DNA from: Pycnopodia helianthoides
Taxonomy: Eukaryota; Echinodermata; Asteroidea; Forcipulatida; Asteriidae
Direction of reading: 5' to 3'
NCBI GenBank assembly: GCA_032158295.1
Contig: CM063253.1
Coordinates: 62,001-126,000 of the forward strand
Length of the DNA stretch: 64,000 bases
The translations under genes and the position numbers were made by a program. Below the pieces are notes generated by a model. The model was not told where the DNA came from. It saw nothing but the letters and a program-made list of their open reading frames with translations, and searched no databases. This document shows positions 1-15,200 of this stretch, in pieces. Position 1 is the stretch's first letter, and each line of letters starts with the position of its first letter.

Positions 1-140
1 TCAGCATTGCTTATTTCCATTGCCGCAATCAAAATAAATTAAATAATCAGCATGGTCTAAAACTCTGACAAAGCATAAAACTAATTTTTGTTGGACTTTG
101 ACGAGTTTTATATTATGAAATTGTTTTTGAAAGTACATAC

Positions 141-221
141 CATTTCTTTCTTGATACTGTTCCATGTTTGACGTATATGTTTTCTTTTCTTGTCATGGTC
201 GGCCCTCCTTGCTTCTAGTTG
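141..221 (-). CDS. ARHGAP45: ARHGAP45-like exon: F-BAR helix, last exon in window
   Basis: 81 bases, 27 codons, phase 0: QLEARRADHDKKRKHIRQTW, then NSIKKEM. Human ARHGAP45 has LRRLEHEKRRKEIKEAW. The acceptor is GATTTCAG and the donor GTATGT. The protein continues beyond base 1; I could not find a further exon in bases 1-139. Confidence 0.88.
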
Positions 222-3200
222 CTGAAATCATCATAAATATATTATATTCACAAACAACTTGTTTTCATGAGTTTTAAAATTGCTTTTATTTGTGTTTTAT
301 CAATACACTGATGTGCCCCAAGCACTTTATACTCAAAACTTCCCCCTCCCTCCCAAGTCTTATGAACAAAATCCAGACACATTTCTCAGGTGGGATTCAA
401 ACCCACAACCTATGCCATTCTAAAACAGATGTTTTACCACTAGACCACTGAGCTTGCCCATTAGCTAATGGCAGTTTTAATCCTATATTTTAGCAGCGGG
501 TACCGAAACTATTTCAATAATTGTTAAATTTGCATTGGGGATAAAGAATACTATTTGTCTCTAACCCAAACACAGATGTGTTATAGATTTCAGAGAAATC
601 AGGAAAAAAAGGAGTTGACACAGAATTTTAAAAGATTATTATGGGAACATTTTTAAATATACATTTTGAGATGTATTGTTATTCTGTTATACTGAATACT
701 CAGATATTCCTATTTTTTATTTAGTAAAACAATACAAAACAATGTCATTACACAAATAAGCCTGTGAATCTCAGCAAGTAACTGTTTTACATACACAAGT
801 CCTGCACCAAAATGTTCATGCAAGAGTAAACACCTTCACAGATATAATATCAATCTTACCTCCACAAATTTATGACCCTGAATATGCTGGTGAGTTGTGT
901 CACAGTTTTTCACGTAGTTAAGATCCTACAAGAGAGTTACAGGGTTTCAGTTCTGAATTAGTTATTTAATCTATATCTGATTAACCAGTACACTATAAAT
1001 GCCTACCTCTGGAAAACCTGTAAATATAAACAATACCAAGTTAGACTCTTGTAACTATTAATATAAGACCAGAAACATGGCAAAATATATATATATCACA
1101 AAAAAAGAGAATTAATTATGTACAGTCGACTCCCGTTAATACGAGCTCGCATATTACGAGGTTCCGGTTAGTACAAGGTTTTTAGCCGGTCCCGAACTGC
1201 CCCGTGCGTGTTTCAATGCATTTAAATAGGGATAATAAAGCACGGTAGTAGCGAGAACACGGTTACAACGAGGTAATTTTGTCGGCCCGTTACGAGCAAA
1301 ACATTGTTTTCAACCCTTTTGTACACGAATAATAAAAACCCAACAAAGGAAATACCTTCAACAGCCTGAAAATCGTTATTTATGGTTTGTAAGACAGTCA
1401 ATAGAGGTGCTAACTGGACGCTATCGCTAGCAATACTAATCCGAAACTGGAGTCACGAGGTTGTTAAATCCAAACTCCGGACAATGGTGGGATTAGGAGT
1501 ATTGCATGGTTCAAACAACTGAGCAGATTCCATACTAAGTCAGCATTCATCAATTCATGTGAAATCTTCAGAAAAGATACCGATCCAATGAGTTTTACAA
1601 GTGCATGATGTGCATTTTCAGCAGGAAAAAACCCACCGAAAAGCTAAAATATTTGCACGATCAATATTAAATGCAACAGCGAGATCTCCCTGGTATCCCG
1701 CGTTAGCAAAGAACCATCTAACATTACACTGGTGGTTACCAATGAAAATCAACTTATTTGTTGACTGCTGCGACCGAAGTTTTGCACCGAAACTTCGCTA
1801 AACAAGAACAGCTAGTTAAAACCTCAGACATTTTTCCAATCATGTAAAATGTAAATTGATTTTATAAATTGACTTTTCAACTAAAATAACTCAATTAAAA
1901 CATTTTTATTAGCCCAATTTTTATTAGACCTCGTATTAACGGGAGTCGACTGTACTCTTCAACAGTTTGCAGTTTGTTGGAATATGTTTAACTGCATAGC
2001 AGTAAATAAATAAATGCAGCTGACGTCCTCGGTCATGCCTCCTTAAACAGAAGGCAACTTTGTAATTGGCAAAGAAAAAAAAACAGATGGCCCAGCGCAC
2101 TAAACTTTTTTACAGCGATCTTTGGTTCTCTATGGCAGCATTATTGTATTTTTTAAAGAGTAAACCTTTTTTCATTTTGATTTGTAATGAATGTGTCTTT
2201 TTGTAAGATTGGTCTTGTCCTTACAAAAATGAAGTTCTAAGCTCATTACAAAAATGTAATTATAATTGTAATTATTTTATTTGTAAAATTATTATTATCT
2301 TTATTATTATTTGATTGACTTACATGCTCTAGTGCTGTGAGATAGGTAGACTGGAATGGGAGATATGTCTGTAACAGCAATAAATAATCAAACAATTTAA
2401 ATGATTATTTTATGAAAACAAAAAAATCAGCAACAAGGTACAAACAAACACTCCAACAAACAAACAAAAAACAGAACAAAATCATTCTCACAAGAAGAAA
2501 AAAACAAATTGACACAAAATTTAATACCCACCTCCTCTTTGAGAGTTGGACGTGTTGTGACAGCTAGCTTGGCAATGCTCCTCGCAAATTCAGTCTCTGT
2601 TAAATAAAAAATAATAATACAATTCTTTATAGTCAAAACTACTTTTGACAGGAATGAAAATATCTATATCATGTGCCAGTACAAGCATAAGATCTTAGCC
2701 CAATGACTAGCTACTTGCAGTAATAAACCCTCAGACAGGCCTGGGACTTTGTCTTTGAGAAGGCAAGGCCATTTTCATTTTGAACAGGCCTCCATGGCCT
2801 CCGTGTAATTACAGGCCTGTTTCAGGCAACGCTACAGGGAAAGGATTTCTAAGGGAGATGTTGGTCACAAGGGTTAAAAAGAGAAGGTAAATATATTAAT
2901 ATAATAAAGTGGAGGTTACCTAAGTGGGTCCTCTTTTCAACGTAACAGATGACATCTTTAGCATATTTAGACCACACTTTAGCTCTGTCTAGAGCCAGGT
3001 CAAGACCAGCATCTAAATGCATCAATGTATCGTCCAGCTCGCTGGCAGACAAACATGCTGTGGTAAACAAAAATAGAAGAAACATTTTTTTAATTGTTGC
3101 TATAAAAACAAGGTCAAACAGATTTATTGGTTTTGAGTTAGTTTTTATTCTCAACTTTTTTTTCTTCATTGAATTAACCCCCTTCCCAACCCCCTATACA

Positions 3201-6200
3201 AAAATAAATAAATACAAAAAAAAAACAACAACCAACACCAACAAAATAATATGGCAGCACTATGGTCAAGTTTTATTGCTTCAACCTAATCCAGTCAATT
3301 TTGAAATGATTTAAACATCATTTGTGCTCCATTCCTGCTTGATGCGCTTCAAACTCATCACCAAGGAGAACGTTTGTCTCCATAAAAATCACATACAGAA
3401 CTTTTGTGTTATCGTCGATATGATATCATACTGCCAACATCAATTCCCATCGTTTCAACATCCAAGACAGGAATGAAAGTGAGCCAACTACGAACACCTT
3501 GAAATTCCCCAAAAGAGTCCCAGGCAGCTTATGACATTTCCTTCCCTTGTCACTCTGCACACTTTATTTATCTTCATCCATGTGCTACCAAAACAGCTTT
3601 CCTGTTGTATGCTTGTCCCATCCTCTCTTTTGTTTTCACTCCACACAGAGTCCTGACAGAGCAAGGAGGACTAACAGCTTTTCCTTCGTGGGTCAGCTTC
3701 TTGATCATCTCTACCAAGCCGTGGATTGTGTTCTGTCACTGTACAGTGAGGCTCTCCTTCATGGGTCCTAACTCTTTTCTTCCTGCTCAGTTCTTTTGAT
3801 CATCTTCAATGAACTATGTCCTGCCCTGATACTTTCTAAAAGTGTCTTCATCCACGGTCCTTGCCTTGCAAATCTGCAGCTGTCCATCCTGACTCATAAC
3901 ATGCACTAAAGTTTACCTAGCTTTCATACTCTCCCACTGACAGAGATGAAAACAACTTTATTTACCATTTTATTTTAAGGCCCACTATCGTCATCGCCCA
4001 ACAATAAGTTCTGCCATGAATAGTCAACTTTTTGTGAACCAAGGATGACCAGCTCTATCAAAAAGAGTGCAGCAAGCTTTTTCTCAGTTACATAAGACGA
4101 CAAACATCCATATAAAATGTGGGACACAAGGATACCAGTCTTTGCTTATTTGGAGGTTGCAATGAAAAAGCTTGCCCCTTACCAAGTGACATAGCAAAAC
4201 TGGATTAATCTTAGGAATTAAAATTGAGCATTTACTTCAGACCAAAAAGGACATTGTACCAGGCATCATTCAAATCTAACTCACAATAGCTGATTATTCC
4301 ATCTATAAAATTGTACTCAATAGATACAAAATAAAGAAATGTGAGAATAATTCTCAGTGCTGGCTAATCTAATTTAATACAACCTGTATGTACGATTTAA
4401 ATAGGGAGGTCGCCAACATTAGGACTAGATAGCTCAGTTGGTAGAGCACCAGCACGTTAATCCAGAGGTTGCAGGTTTGAATCCCAATCTAGTCAATTTG
4501 TATTTGCTAACCCCCAAATAAAATTTAACAAATATTTAACGATTTACAGAGTATGAAATTTTATAAAAGGAAACCCTTTTATGGGTAACCACATGTCCAT
4601 GTAATAATGTTCTCTTCTAGGAAGAAGAGATAGTTCCAAAAAGAACCCAAGGTGTGATAAATTCAGACTTTCCAAACATTGTGTTGTTTGTTTTTAGTGG
4701 AATACTTCAAAACTTTTTGAAAGTCCAATCTTGGAACAATTATAAATTTAGAGTGCTAGCCTTGACAACTAAGGTATTCCAGAATCAATCTTCCTCAGAA
4801 ATCGTTTTTGTCCAAACGGCTCAGAATATTTGCCACTATAGCCAGCGTCACGCCAAGCGAATTTAATAGCAGCACAAATACACTTCTATAAAGGTTAATG
4901 GGAGAATGCACATTAATAGGGCCTTAGGGATCGAGAAGGCTGTTCAACATTATGCCAATAAAACAACAACAGCAAAGCCTTGATGGATTATGTTATCGCT
5001 AACTGAAGACATAATACTGCATACAACAAAAAAGTTATGACACATTACCTGCCAAAGAATGAATTCCATGATTGGGTCAAGAATGTGGACAGAGGTGTCA
5101 ATTTCAAACATGCTTAGAGGAAATAAGACTTTGGTTTTTAAGAAAATTTCAACAATACAATGAACTATGAGCGCGGTTAGCATTAAAAAACACACAACAA
5201 CAACAACAAAACTTTGTTAATACAAACAAAATAACAAACAGGTAACAACATAAAACACAAGTCACAAATTCCATATGTATGATTATGAGAAAGTCAATGT
5301 CTCACTTTTAAGATGTTTTTTGTACTGTTAAGGAAAAGAAGCTCAGGTTTGTATGGAATGTAATAAAACAGCTATCCTGTGTAAAACAAGTGGCATCAAA
5401 TCTTTTATTATGAGTCCACATTCTATGCTTTGGTTTTTACAGTTTGTACACATTCCTAGACAAATATAAAGTTATTTTAGGGGTAAATCAAGCCCGTGGA
5501 TTTCGATCTTGAAGGAGAAAGGCCACATTCATTGAGCAAAAAGGGCAAATTCATCAGAAAGAAAGTCCTTGGTTGGAAACGTTTTACAGTAGAACTTTGA
5601 ACAAAATCTTTCATACTAAACTGACTGCTACTACTCCTTACATGTACAGGTACATGTATGTTGTGTTTTGTTATTATTTCATTACCAGTATGGTGGTTTT
5701 ATCCTTGTAATAGTGTGGAATTTTGATTGAAAATAACACCCCTTGTCTTTGATCTTTGAGTGAGCGAGTTGTTCCTGCCAGTGGCTGCTATTTTTGAATG
5801 GTTACCAGACAAGGCTCATGTTTCAGGGTAGGCCTATTTCTGCATGTTCATATTTGGCTATTTCAATTGTGGCAGCAATAGAGAGAAGACATTATGATTG
5901 AGGGAGGGAGTTCAAATGATATTTCCTCAACTTACACAGTGTTTTAGATAAAAGGATTTCTCTAGAGAATTAAATCTGAGGTGGAAGGTAATCATATTTA
6001 TCTTTAACAATCCCTCCACACCCCACCCTATCCCTCTCTCTACACACACACACACACGCAAGTGTGTAAACACCTGCAATCGGGCACCTCCTATTGTCCC
6101 TCTTTTGTTTGTACTCTAACTTTTTGGTAACAGCTCTCATTGGTTTTTGTACACGTTTTCCAACTGGGGACCTTTCCCCAAACGGGAACCCTATTGTCCT

Positions 6201-9200
6201 CTTTTGTTATAGGTCCCGGTTTAAATGTGTATACCTACCCACACACACACACATGTATGCAGACCCTATAAATTGGGGACTTCTCCTTGTTCTCTCATTG
6301 TTTGGATTAGCTTTTTATCACTGTTTTCATTGGAGGGCGTACCTGCTCTGTCGAAACACCCAGATCCCTTTTGTTAAAGTTCTCAGCTTCAACAGGTAGA
6401 CACCCCAAACACACATTTGTCAACCCGGCAAATAATGGACATATGAATCCAAAATAGAACAACTTTTGGTACATATGTATTTTCCTGACACAGCAAGATC
6501 TGTTTTTAACTTGACCCCAATTTAATCATGAATGTAAAATAGAAAATAAAATCACCCTGCCTTTCTGTCTAAAAAGCTTGATACTTCATGTCCAGCTGAC
6601 GTCAGAACACTAACAGCCCACTCCATCCTACCTAAATTGGGTCAACTGTTATTTATTTAAATGGCCTTACATAGGCTACTTATGTCTCCTTTATGGTCAT
6701 CTAGAATTCCTGTTAGGGAGTGAAACTGGCTTACAGGCAGAGTACTCAATCAATAATTATCAAATAAATGAACTTTTAAAAATGACAGCTCACTGATTAG
6801 CTTGTGTTGTTCCAACTCTAAATAAATTTTGTTTTGCTTTTTAAATAAATAAAAAAAGGAATTTACTTTTTGTATTTCTTGAACAACCAACTGTGATAAC
6901 GGTCCAAAGATTACAGAGTAATCAATGTTAAATTTTTAAGAAATACAGTGAAAACTTTTTAAATTTTTAAACAGTCCTCATGTGCTTCGTTTAAACGGTT
7001 GTAAAAACACTATCACTGATCACAAAATATTTCTGTCTGAGGAACTGTATAAAGCCCCTTTCACACTAGACAAATGTTCAGGGATTTTCCCTGGAATTTC
7101 TTGGGGTTTTAATTCCCGGGATTTAGCCTGATAGTGTGACAACAGGTTAAGTTGAGGAAACAGAATTTGAAACCCCCAAAGTATTATAAGTTAATTCTGC
7201 AATCATGAAGGTTGTTACAGACAGCCAAACAGACAACACAGTGGCGGACAAGCAGATGACTTCTAATCTTTGTCATAATATAGCCATCTTTCTCTGTATC
7301 AACACAAATTAATGCTCCGATTCAAATTCCACACCTTGCAAAATGTACACTGCTTTAAAATTGATGACAGAGCCCAAGCCAGAGCTGGAGCCCAAGCCGA
7401 GGTCAGGAAAAGGTTGTTAATGTTGTAGCCCAAGCCAGAGCTAGAGCCCAAGCCAGAGCTGGAGCCCAAGCCGAGGTCAGGAAAAGGCTGTTAATGTTGT
7501 AGCCCAAGCTAGAGCTGGAGCCCAAGCCGAGGTCAGGAAAAGGCTGTTAATGTTGTAGCCCAAGCCAGAGCTGGAGCCCAAGCCGAGGTCAGGAAAAGAC
7601 CGTTAATGTTGTAGCCCAAGCCAGAGCTGGAGCCCAAGCCGAGGTCAGGAAAAGGCTGTTAATGTTGTAGCCCAAGCCAGAGCTAGAGCCCAAGCCGAGG
7701 TCAGGAAAAGACTGTTAATGTTGTAGCCCAAGCCAGAGCTAGAGCCCAAGCCAGAGCTGGAGCCCAAGCCGAGGTCAGGAAAAGGCTGTTAATGTTGTAG
7801 CCGAAGCCAGAGCTGGAGCCCAAGCCAGAGCTGGAGCCCAAGCCGAGGTCAGGAAAAGGCTGTTAATGTTGTAGCCCAAGCCAGAGCTAGAGCCCAAGCC
7901 AGAGCTGGAGCCCAAGCCGAGGTCAGGAAAAGGCTGTTAATGTTGTTGCTGCATTACCTGATTCCCTGCTATCTTGTGACATCTGACGACTGTACACATT
8001 GCCACCATCAGAGCTTGTTGTCACAGACGACAGGCTATCGTAAGACTGACAGAAGAAAACAAGAAGTAGCAAACTTGGAATAAATCTTAAATGTAAATCT
8101 CATAAAATATGTCACATAATTATTTTGTCCTAATAACAATTATCTTCACACAGTTGTTTGGTTGAACACAAAATAATTTAGAAGTGCAACATTTCGGTTT
8201 GAAAATCTCAAAGTTTTGAAATTAAGAAAAATGTCTTGCTGAGCCTCTAAAAATACATAAATGTCAAATGAAAACCTTTCCTTAAAAATAACAAATAACA
8301 ATTTTAAAAATCTATTCCATGTTTCAGTTGGTAAATACTGTTTAAAAAAAAAAACTATTTCAGCTGTCTATGTCAGCTAGCTTGTATGTAGCCAGGCAGT
8401 GAGCAGGTTAATTTACCGTCGGCCAGCTAGCCAGCCTGCCAGCCAGCCTGCTAGCCTGCCAGCCAGACAGCAAGCAGGCCCAGTTGACCAGTAAAACTGC
8501 CCGCTAGCTAGCTAGCCAGCCACCCTGCAGGCCAGCCAAACAAAAATCTGTCAGCTACCCAACTAGCCAGAAAGTCAACCAATCTTTCAGCCAGAAAACC
8601 AGCTAGCCAGCCAACCAATAAAACTGTCAGCTAACTAGCCAACCAGCCAGTGAGCCTGTTAATGTTTTTTAGCCAGCATGTATTCCTACCAGCAAACCAG
8701 CCTGCATTCGGGCCAGCAAGCCAGCCAGCCAGACAGCTAATAAAATTATCAACAAACTACATGTACATGTAGCTAGCCTGTCAGCCAACTTTTCAATCAA
8801 AAAGCCTGCAAGACAGTCACCCTATTTACCTTTGATGATGGGAATCCCATGTTAATACTACCTTGCTCAACATCTCCCATCAGATATTCTGTTACACTGC
8901 AAAAAAAAAAATGATTGAAAGTTTAACCTTTCCACTCTAAGAAAGGTTTAAATTGTGGCATAGTTAAAAATGTAAAGAACCAAACAAACTAGGTTGTAAA
9001 CAGTTTGACATTGTGACATTTTGATACATTTTCATCAAAATTATTGTCAATGATTGACCCTCAATGCATATCTCGCATCTAGTTTCTTTTGGAATGAACA
9101 AAGACAAAATTACTACTGCAGGATTTAAACCTACAATCTCCAAATTATTTGCTGGTGCTCTATAAACTGGGCCATGCAGACCTGATATTGGTTGTCTCCC

Positions 9201-12200
9201 TATTTTGTCAATATCTTGGGGGGATGCCAGTCAGACGCCATTTCCCCAAATTTACCCAGTCAGTTTCCTTCGTGGTTTATTTCTAGTTGATTTTAATGAT
9301 TTCCATTAACAATGTTTTATTCAATTATCTTTTCTTACACTCAATAGTATTCTTCATTTAGTACATAAATAATATGAGTTTTGAATTAAAATGAATTAAA
9401 TTTTCCTGTATAGACATGATAGAAACACAAAGACTACAAGGCGATTACATTAAGTTGAACATAAACCAGTTTAAATTTAATTAGTCACCTACCTGCTGCT
9501 GAACGCAAGTGCCAATTGATCTATGGCCTCAAATAGTTTTATTCTTTCCTCTTCACTCTCATCCTTCAAACCTAGAAATCAAACAAAGAACAATACTAAC
9601 CTAATTAATGACAATAAATCTTGTAGACCCTTCTTGTTGACTTATCACTCCATCAAAAACTGGTTTGGGAAGGTAACAATTACAGTCTGTGCCCTATTTT
9701 TTATAAAGCTCTTATAAAGTAGAAAAATTAGCAGTGCACCAGTCGCAACGATGTCAGCGTTATAGAAGTTTGGCTGATTATCTGTTTCTTCTGAACAAGA
9801 TTTGTCTATGATTAGCATCTGTTTGTGCATACAGGCTTTATGGTGAATGTCTCCAAGTAAGGGCATTCTCCTTCAAATATCGGAACCAAATGCTCAGCCT
9901 TCCAGCTAACCATTCCCTCTGTTACCCTGGGCCTAAAGTTGTGCTTAAGAAGTTTATATTAAGCCAAAATAAATAGGATACCAGTCACAGATAGTAAGTG
10001 TGATATGGTAATTTGGCTGGTAACCTTATTCTGGTGAACAAAATTTGTTTGTGCCTTGCTACAATTTTCTGTTAAGCAAAAATGGGCAGGATACCCAGTC
10101 ACCAGGTACATGTTATGTGGTATTTTGGATGGTAACCTTAGTCTCATAAGCGTAACATTATTGTGCTTAGATACTTTTTGTGATTAAAAATTATCTTGGC
10201 CTAGGTGTCTCCATAGAGCTATAGCTCTCTGGGCACAATTTCATAGAGCTACTTAAGCAAAAAATATTGCTGAACAGTTTCCTGCTCAGCAGAAATGAGC
10301 AAGCAGTCACATAGTGACATGGTATTTTGGCTGATAAGCACAATTTTGCAAAAATAACTTGGCTTATTTTTTGTCTGCTTAAGCAGCTCTATGAAATTGG
10401 GCCACAGTGTCCCTTACCAATGTCCTTAGAATACACACTCTCTTATAATACAAGTGGACTTGTCCTTTTTCCTGGTAAGCATCACCTAAATGCCAAGAAA
10501 CGAAATTCATTGGGCAAGACCTGAGATTGCTGCCTGATTCTTTTGGGAAAAACACCAAGTATGATACCAATTGCCAATAGGGCTGTAACTCCAGGCCTGA
10601 CTTGTTTAACTATAGCTGTGATTACAAGTCAAGACCCTGAATCTCTGCATACATGTACCAACAAATATAAAATATTTCAATTAATGATACTCGTTTCTGT
10701 GATTTTTCATTCTCCGAAAAGGACAGGAATTAATTAAATAATTAAATAACCTTCCCTTCGTCCATCAATGAATTAAGTCTGGTGCCACAATAACTTACTC
10801 TTGATCTGCGTAATGAGCAACACGGCCGCTGTGTGGACATCAGTTGACCGTAGGGCACTGTACTTGTCTAGAATACTCCTAAGTATATTCAGGAGATCAC
10901 GAAGTTTATCATGGGCAAGAACTCGTAGAGACTCTGTTCTCTCTACAGAAGATACAAAATAAATAAGCTCAATTAAATTTCTCATCAATGAAAGATTTGA
11001 GAGTGACCACGAACAAAATTCAAAACTTTTTGTTGTGTTTTGGTAGAATCAATCCAATGCATAAAAATGAACTATTCAGGGTTACTTGTTTAAGGAGTCG
11101 CTGAGAAAATTAATCAAGAAAAACCTGTGATTTGATTTTAATGAACCTTGTCACAAATCAATCAAAATCCAGAGTAACCTTTGCTTAATTGTTTGTCTTT
11201 TAAGACTAAAGAACACACAACTGCATATTAAAATTTCATCAGCCCAAAATGATAATGGTTTAACGGAGGCCATGCATTCCTGTCCAAAGGTATATGGGTT
11301 GAGTAACTTTCTGTAAACATCATTAGATTTTTAACTCATTCAGGAAACTTGCAAGTAATCAAAGTGTGAAAGGCAGAATCCTTATGTGCATACTTTCTTT
11401 TACAAACATTGAATGTACACTGATCAACACCAGAACTTTGGCAAGAGGTACATACATACAAAATGTTTCACATAAACGTTTCACATAAAACTGAAATCTA
11501 AAATGACCTTTGTCCACTGAAGATCTCAATAATAGATTCTGGGCCTTGAAACACACACAGTTAATTATTGTAATTAGAAGTGTACACAGTGTCAAACATA
11601 TATTACTGGTTAATGTCATGCAAATACAGGATGTCTGTACCAACATCATACTCATAGAGCTAAGCACAACAAAATTATGCTCACCATTATACGGTTACCA
11701 GTCAACAAGCCATGTCACACACACCACCTGTGACTGGTAACCTGATTATTTTTGCTAAACAGAAATTGTTTAGATAATGTTTTCTGCTTTAGCATCTCTA
11801 TGAAATTTTCCACATGTTCCATTCTTCAATTCGGTGGGATTGACATGGCATGTCATGTTATTTTGAAAGTCTGATATCCCGCCTTGACCATATTAATACA
11901 ATTCAGGATTCAAGCTTACTCCACCGAAAAACTTGACTGGGCTGCAATTTTCTTTGTAAAGGCCACACCCTCCATGGCTTAAACGTAATTAGAACAAAGT
12001 TAATCATCTGTTAAGCCCCCTTTTATTAGTTGACTTAATTACTAAGTATAATATCTCATAACATAGTGATGTGTGTCGTCTTAATTAACTAATGGCTAAA
12101 GGCTTATAGGGAATCAGGACTTAAGAGTTAATCATCAGGAATTATAGAACATAGAAATATGAACAGATAATAACCCTTGTCTTGCCCACTATTTTCATGG

Positions 12201-15200
12201 CTTTTATGTTGACGGTCAACCTTAATTAAGAAGTTAATCTTATTTATAGAACATGATTGGATGAATAAAATCAACATAGGCTCTTGGAAGTCAAAATAAG
12301 TTTTGTGATGCACTCATTTTCTAATCGACAGAATCCTTATGAAATTTCCTTAAAACAAAAAGACAATTGACACCATTTTAAAGTGAGGTTAGAGACTTGT
12401 AATTTTTGCCAACTTTCATAAGGGCTCTATTTAATGGAAAAAGAGTGCATCACAAAACTTAATTTGACCTGAGAGCCCCTCTTCAAAGGCTTTCATTTAT
12501 TTAACATTTTAAACAACAGCAACGTACTTGGCTCCAGAGGATTTAACAAGTTTTTAGAGTCTTCATTGTATGTCTTTTCTTTGATGATTTTCTAAGTGAG
12601 TGTTCACTTAATTGTAGTTGAATTTTAGAAAACTGTTACCTCCACCTTGAAAGTTGAAAATAATGTTCTCTGAATTTGCAGTTTGTGGATGAATTTATTG
12701 CTGTCATTTAAATTGTGGTTGAATTTCAGAATACAGTTGCCTCCACCTTGAAAATAATGTTCTCTTAATTTGCAGTTTGTAGGTGAGTTTAACTTCAGTC
12801 CTAACAGGCATATTACATCATTTTCCTTGTCAGTACAACTGTATAAATCTTGAGACTCATTTATTTATACATTTTTTCAATAAATAAGAAGACAAGAACC
12901 TCTTCTTCATACCAAAATATTTGCTGCAGAAAGAAAGATGTAACATCGTAACTCCTTCAGGCTGGCATGTGTTTATTTTAGTGGATTATAAATGAACAGA
13001 GATGTCATCCCATGGAGGTAAATCTACCTCCATGGTTATACAGACCTGCATAAAACATTTTGGAGACACATCAATGACATTTTAGAAATAGCAATAAATT
13101 ATCATCGGGTTAAAGGTTATTAAGTGTCAAGAACAACCAGAAACAAGCCTGGAATGTTTATCTTTAAAGGTGCAAAAGACTCCTCCATTTGTAAATTTTG
13201 ATGTCTATGGTTGACAACCGGGTAAGACCAGCTGGGTACAATTTCATAGAGTTGCTACAGGTGCATCTATTTCCAAACTACAGAATTTAAATGGCATGTG
13301 TGAAGGCAGAGTCCTAACAAACTCTGGTTGTAAGGGAGTGCCTTGAAAATTGAAAAAAAAGAGTGTACTAATTAACTAACACACTAAACATGCTAAAGGA
13401 CTAATACTATAAAAGTAAAACTTACAGAAATTTCAAAGCACATCAGTTTGACAAAATTTGACACAACCATTCGACGCAGGGCAATACAGGCAACATATCT
13501 CCAAACACCGTGACCAAGTCAGCCTTAACTCCTTATGAACACAACATGTTAAGACCACTATGTCTAAACTCCTATTTGTCACCTCCAAACTCAAGCCCGA
13601 ACAATCAAGGCGTTCAGTCTACAACCAGCTTCCGAAAAGAAATAAAAAGGCAAGCAAAATAAACAAGTAACCACTTTAGAGTCAGGGGAGCAGAAAGCCA
13701 GTCCATCAAACCTTCTCCAATTGGTCAGCATTCACATGGTATCAATTGGAGTCTATATTTACATAAAGGTATTGGACTAACTGGTTAGTGCAAACAATAG
13801 CCTCAATTCACTGGACAATGGAGAAGTTTGCCTGGACACTTGCCAGTCTTTTGTCCCTGATAATCTGCTTATTTGAAACGAAGAACATGACTAAGGAATG
13901 TTAGCTTCAAGTGGATGTCCATCATTTGCAACCCCTCACACCCTCCCTGGATCTATTTTAAGACTTTTGTCTGCTATTCTGATTATCTCAGGAGTCCAAA
14001 TAGAAGAGCTGGGCTTCTTGTGGAAATGTAGCTGGAGTGACTTGCTGATATTTCTCAAGAACCTTGAGTTAAATCAACATCAATGAAATGATGTTAAGTG
14101 TGACTAGCTTTGCCAAATTTTTCTATTTCCATCGAAAAAAATTGTACAGCAGTAGATTAGTATTTAAGGTTGGGTTATAGGCCTACTTTGGTAATGACCC
14201 TGAAAAGAAACTGTGTAATTTTTACTCAAAAGCCTACTAGATATAAAGATGGTAATGTGGTAAGCATTCTGAAACTATTGTGGTAATCATAACAAACTGC
14301 AGTTGAACAGCAATTATTATTTTTTATTGCCGAATGTTGCTATACCCTTCCAAGTACCACATGCTCTTACTTACAGTTACACACTGAAACTTCACTAGAA
14401 AACAAACCATGCAGAAATAAGTTATTGCTCAACCTTTCTCCCAAGACAAACAGAAAGAAAAAAGCTAGGAATTTTCCCGCTGACATTGAAACCCTACCTA
14501 TGGGAAGACTCCACTATCAAGTTCCCATATACACAAATTACACAAGTTTCTTCACTCAGTGCAACAAATTATATGTAGCATTCTTTCCCAGTATTTTGAA
14601 ACAAGACTTCACTGGCAATCAACCAGCACTGATACAATTTGCAGACAGGAATTGAGATCATTACATGCTTGTAGTGCTTGTACTTGCTGCAACCTGAACA
14701 CCATTTAAATCCAACTTCTTCACAGCATGGAGCTATCCAGGAAATACATGTACTTAGGGATGTGATTGTACAAAACTGAAAATCCAGTACAGTCTACACA
14801 GCCTCTTTCACACCACAAAAAAATCCTTCAAATTCAGTTGACCTTTCACACTTACATTGCTGAACCTTGCAAACTCCTGTGAAAAAGCCAGGGAAATAGC
14901 TACCCATCCCCTGCTTGAAAATAAGGCTAACAATTTAGGGGAGACATAATTTTTTTTTTAAATTAATATTTAATAAAAATGAGGTTACCATACTGAGTGA
15001 TCATTTATCTCAGGATAATCAAACCAAGTGTGAAATGAACTTGGGCCGAGTTTTATTTCCTAGGAGTTAGCTCCAGTGTTCTCTGACATGTAAGACACGC
15101 ATGGCGCACCACCACGTTTTCTATATGTGTTCTCCGATCCGGCCAGTAAAACAAGCTTGGCGCACCACCACGTTTTCTGTGGCACCCGCCACGTTTAATA

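Larger units (their letters stand above)
3058..7368 (-). other. Intron (right part holds the minisatellite)
   Basis: The intron between the exons at 7958 and 2920 runs 3058-7957. Up to 7368 it holds a SINE (4406-4505), an AC-rich microsatellite with a dispersed repeat (6030-6400), and a short transposon-like fragment near 7057-7150 (TTTCACACTAGACAAATG to ATAGTGTGAC). The remaining open frames show no conserved protein. Confidence 0.5.

Noticed and set aside
4423..4494. A tRNA gene with a perfect 7-bp acceptor stem
   Set aside because: The anticodon and T stems do not pair, and sister copies with the same flanks mark it as a SINE.
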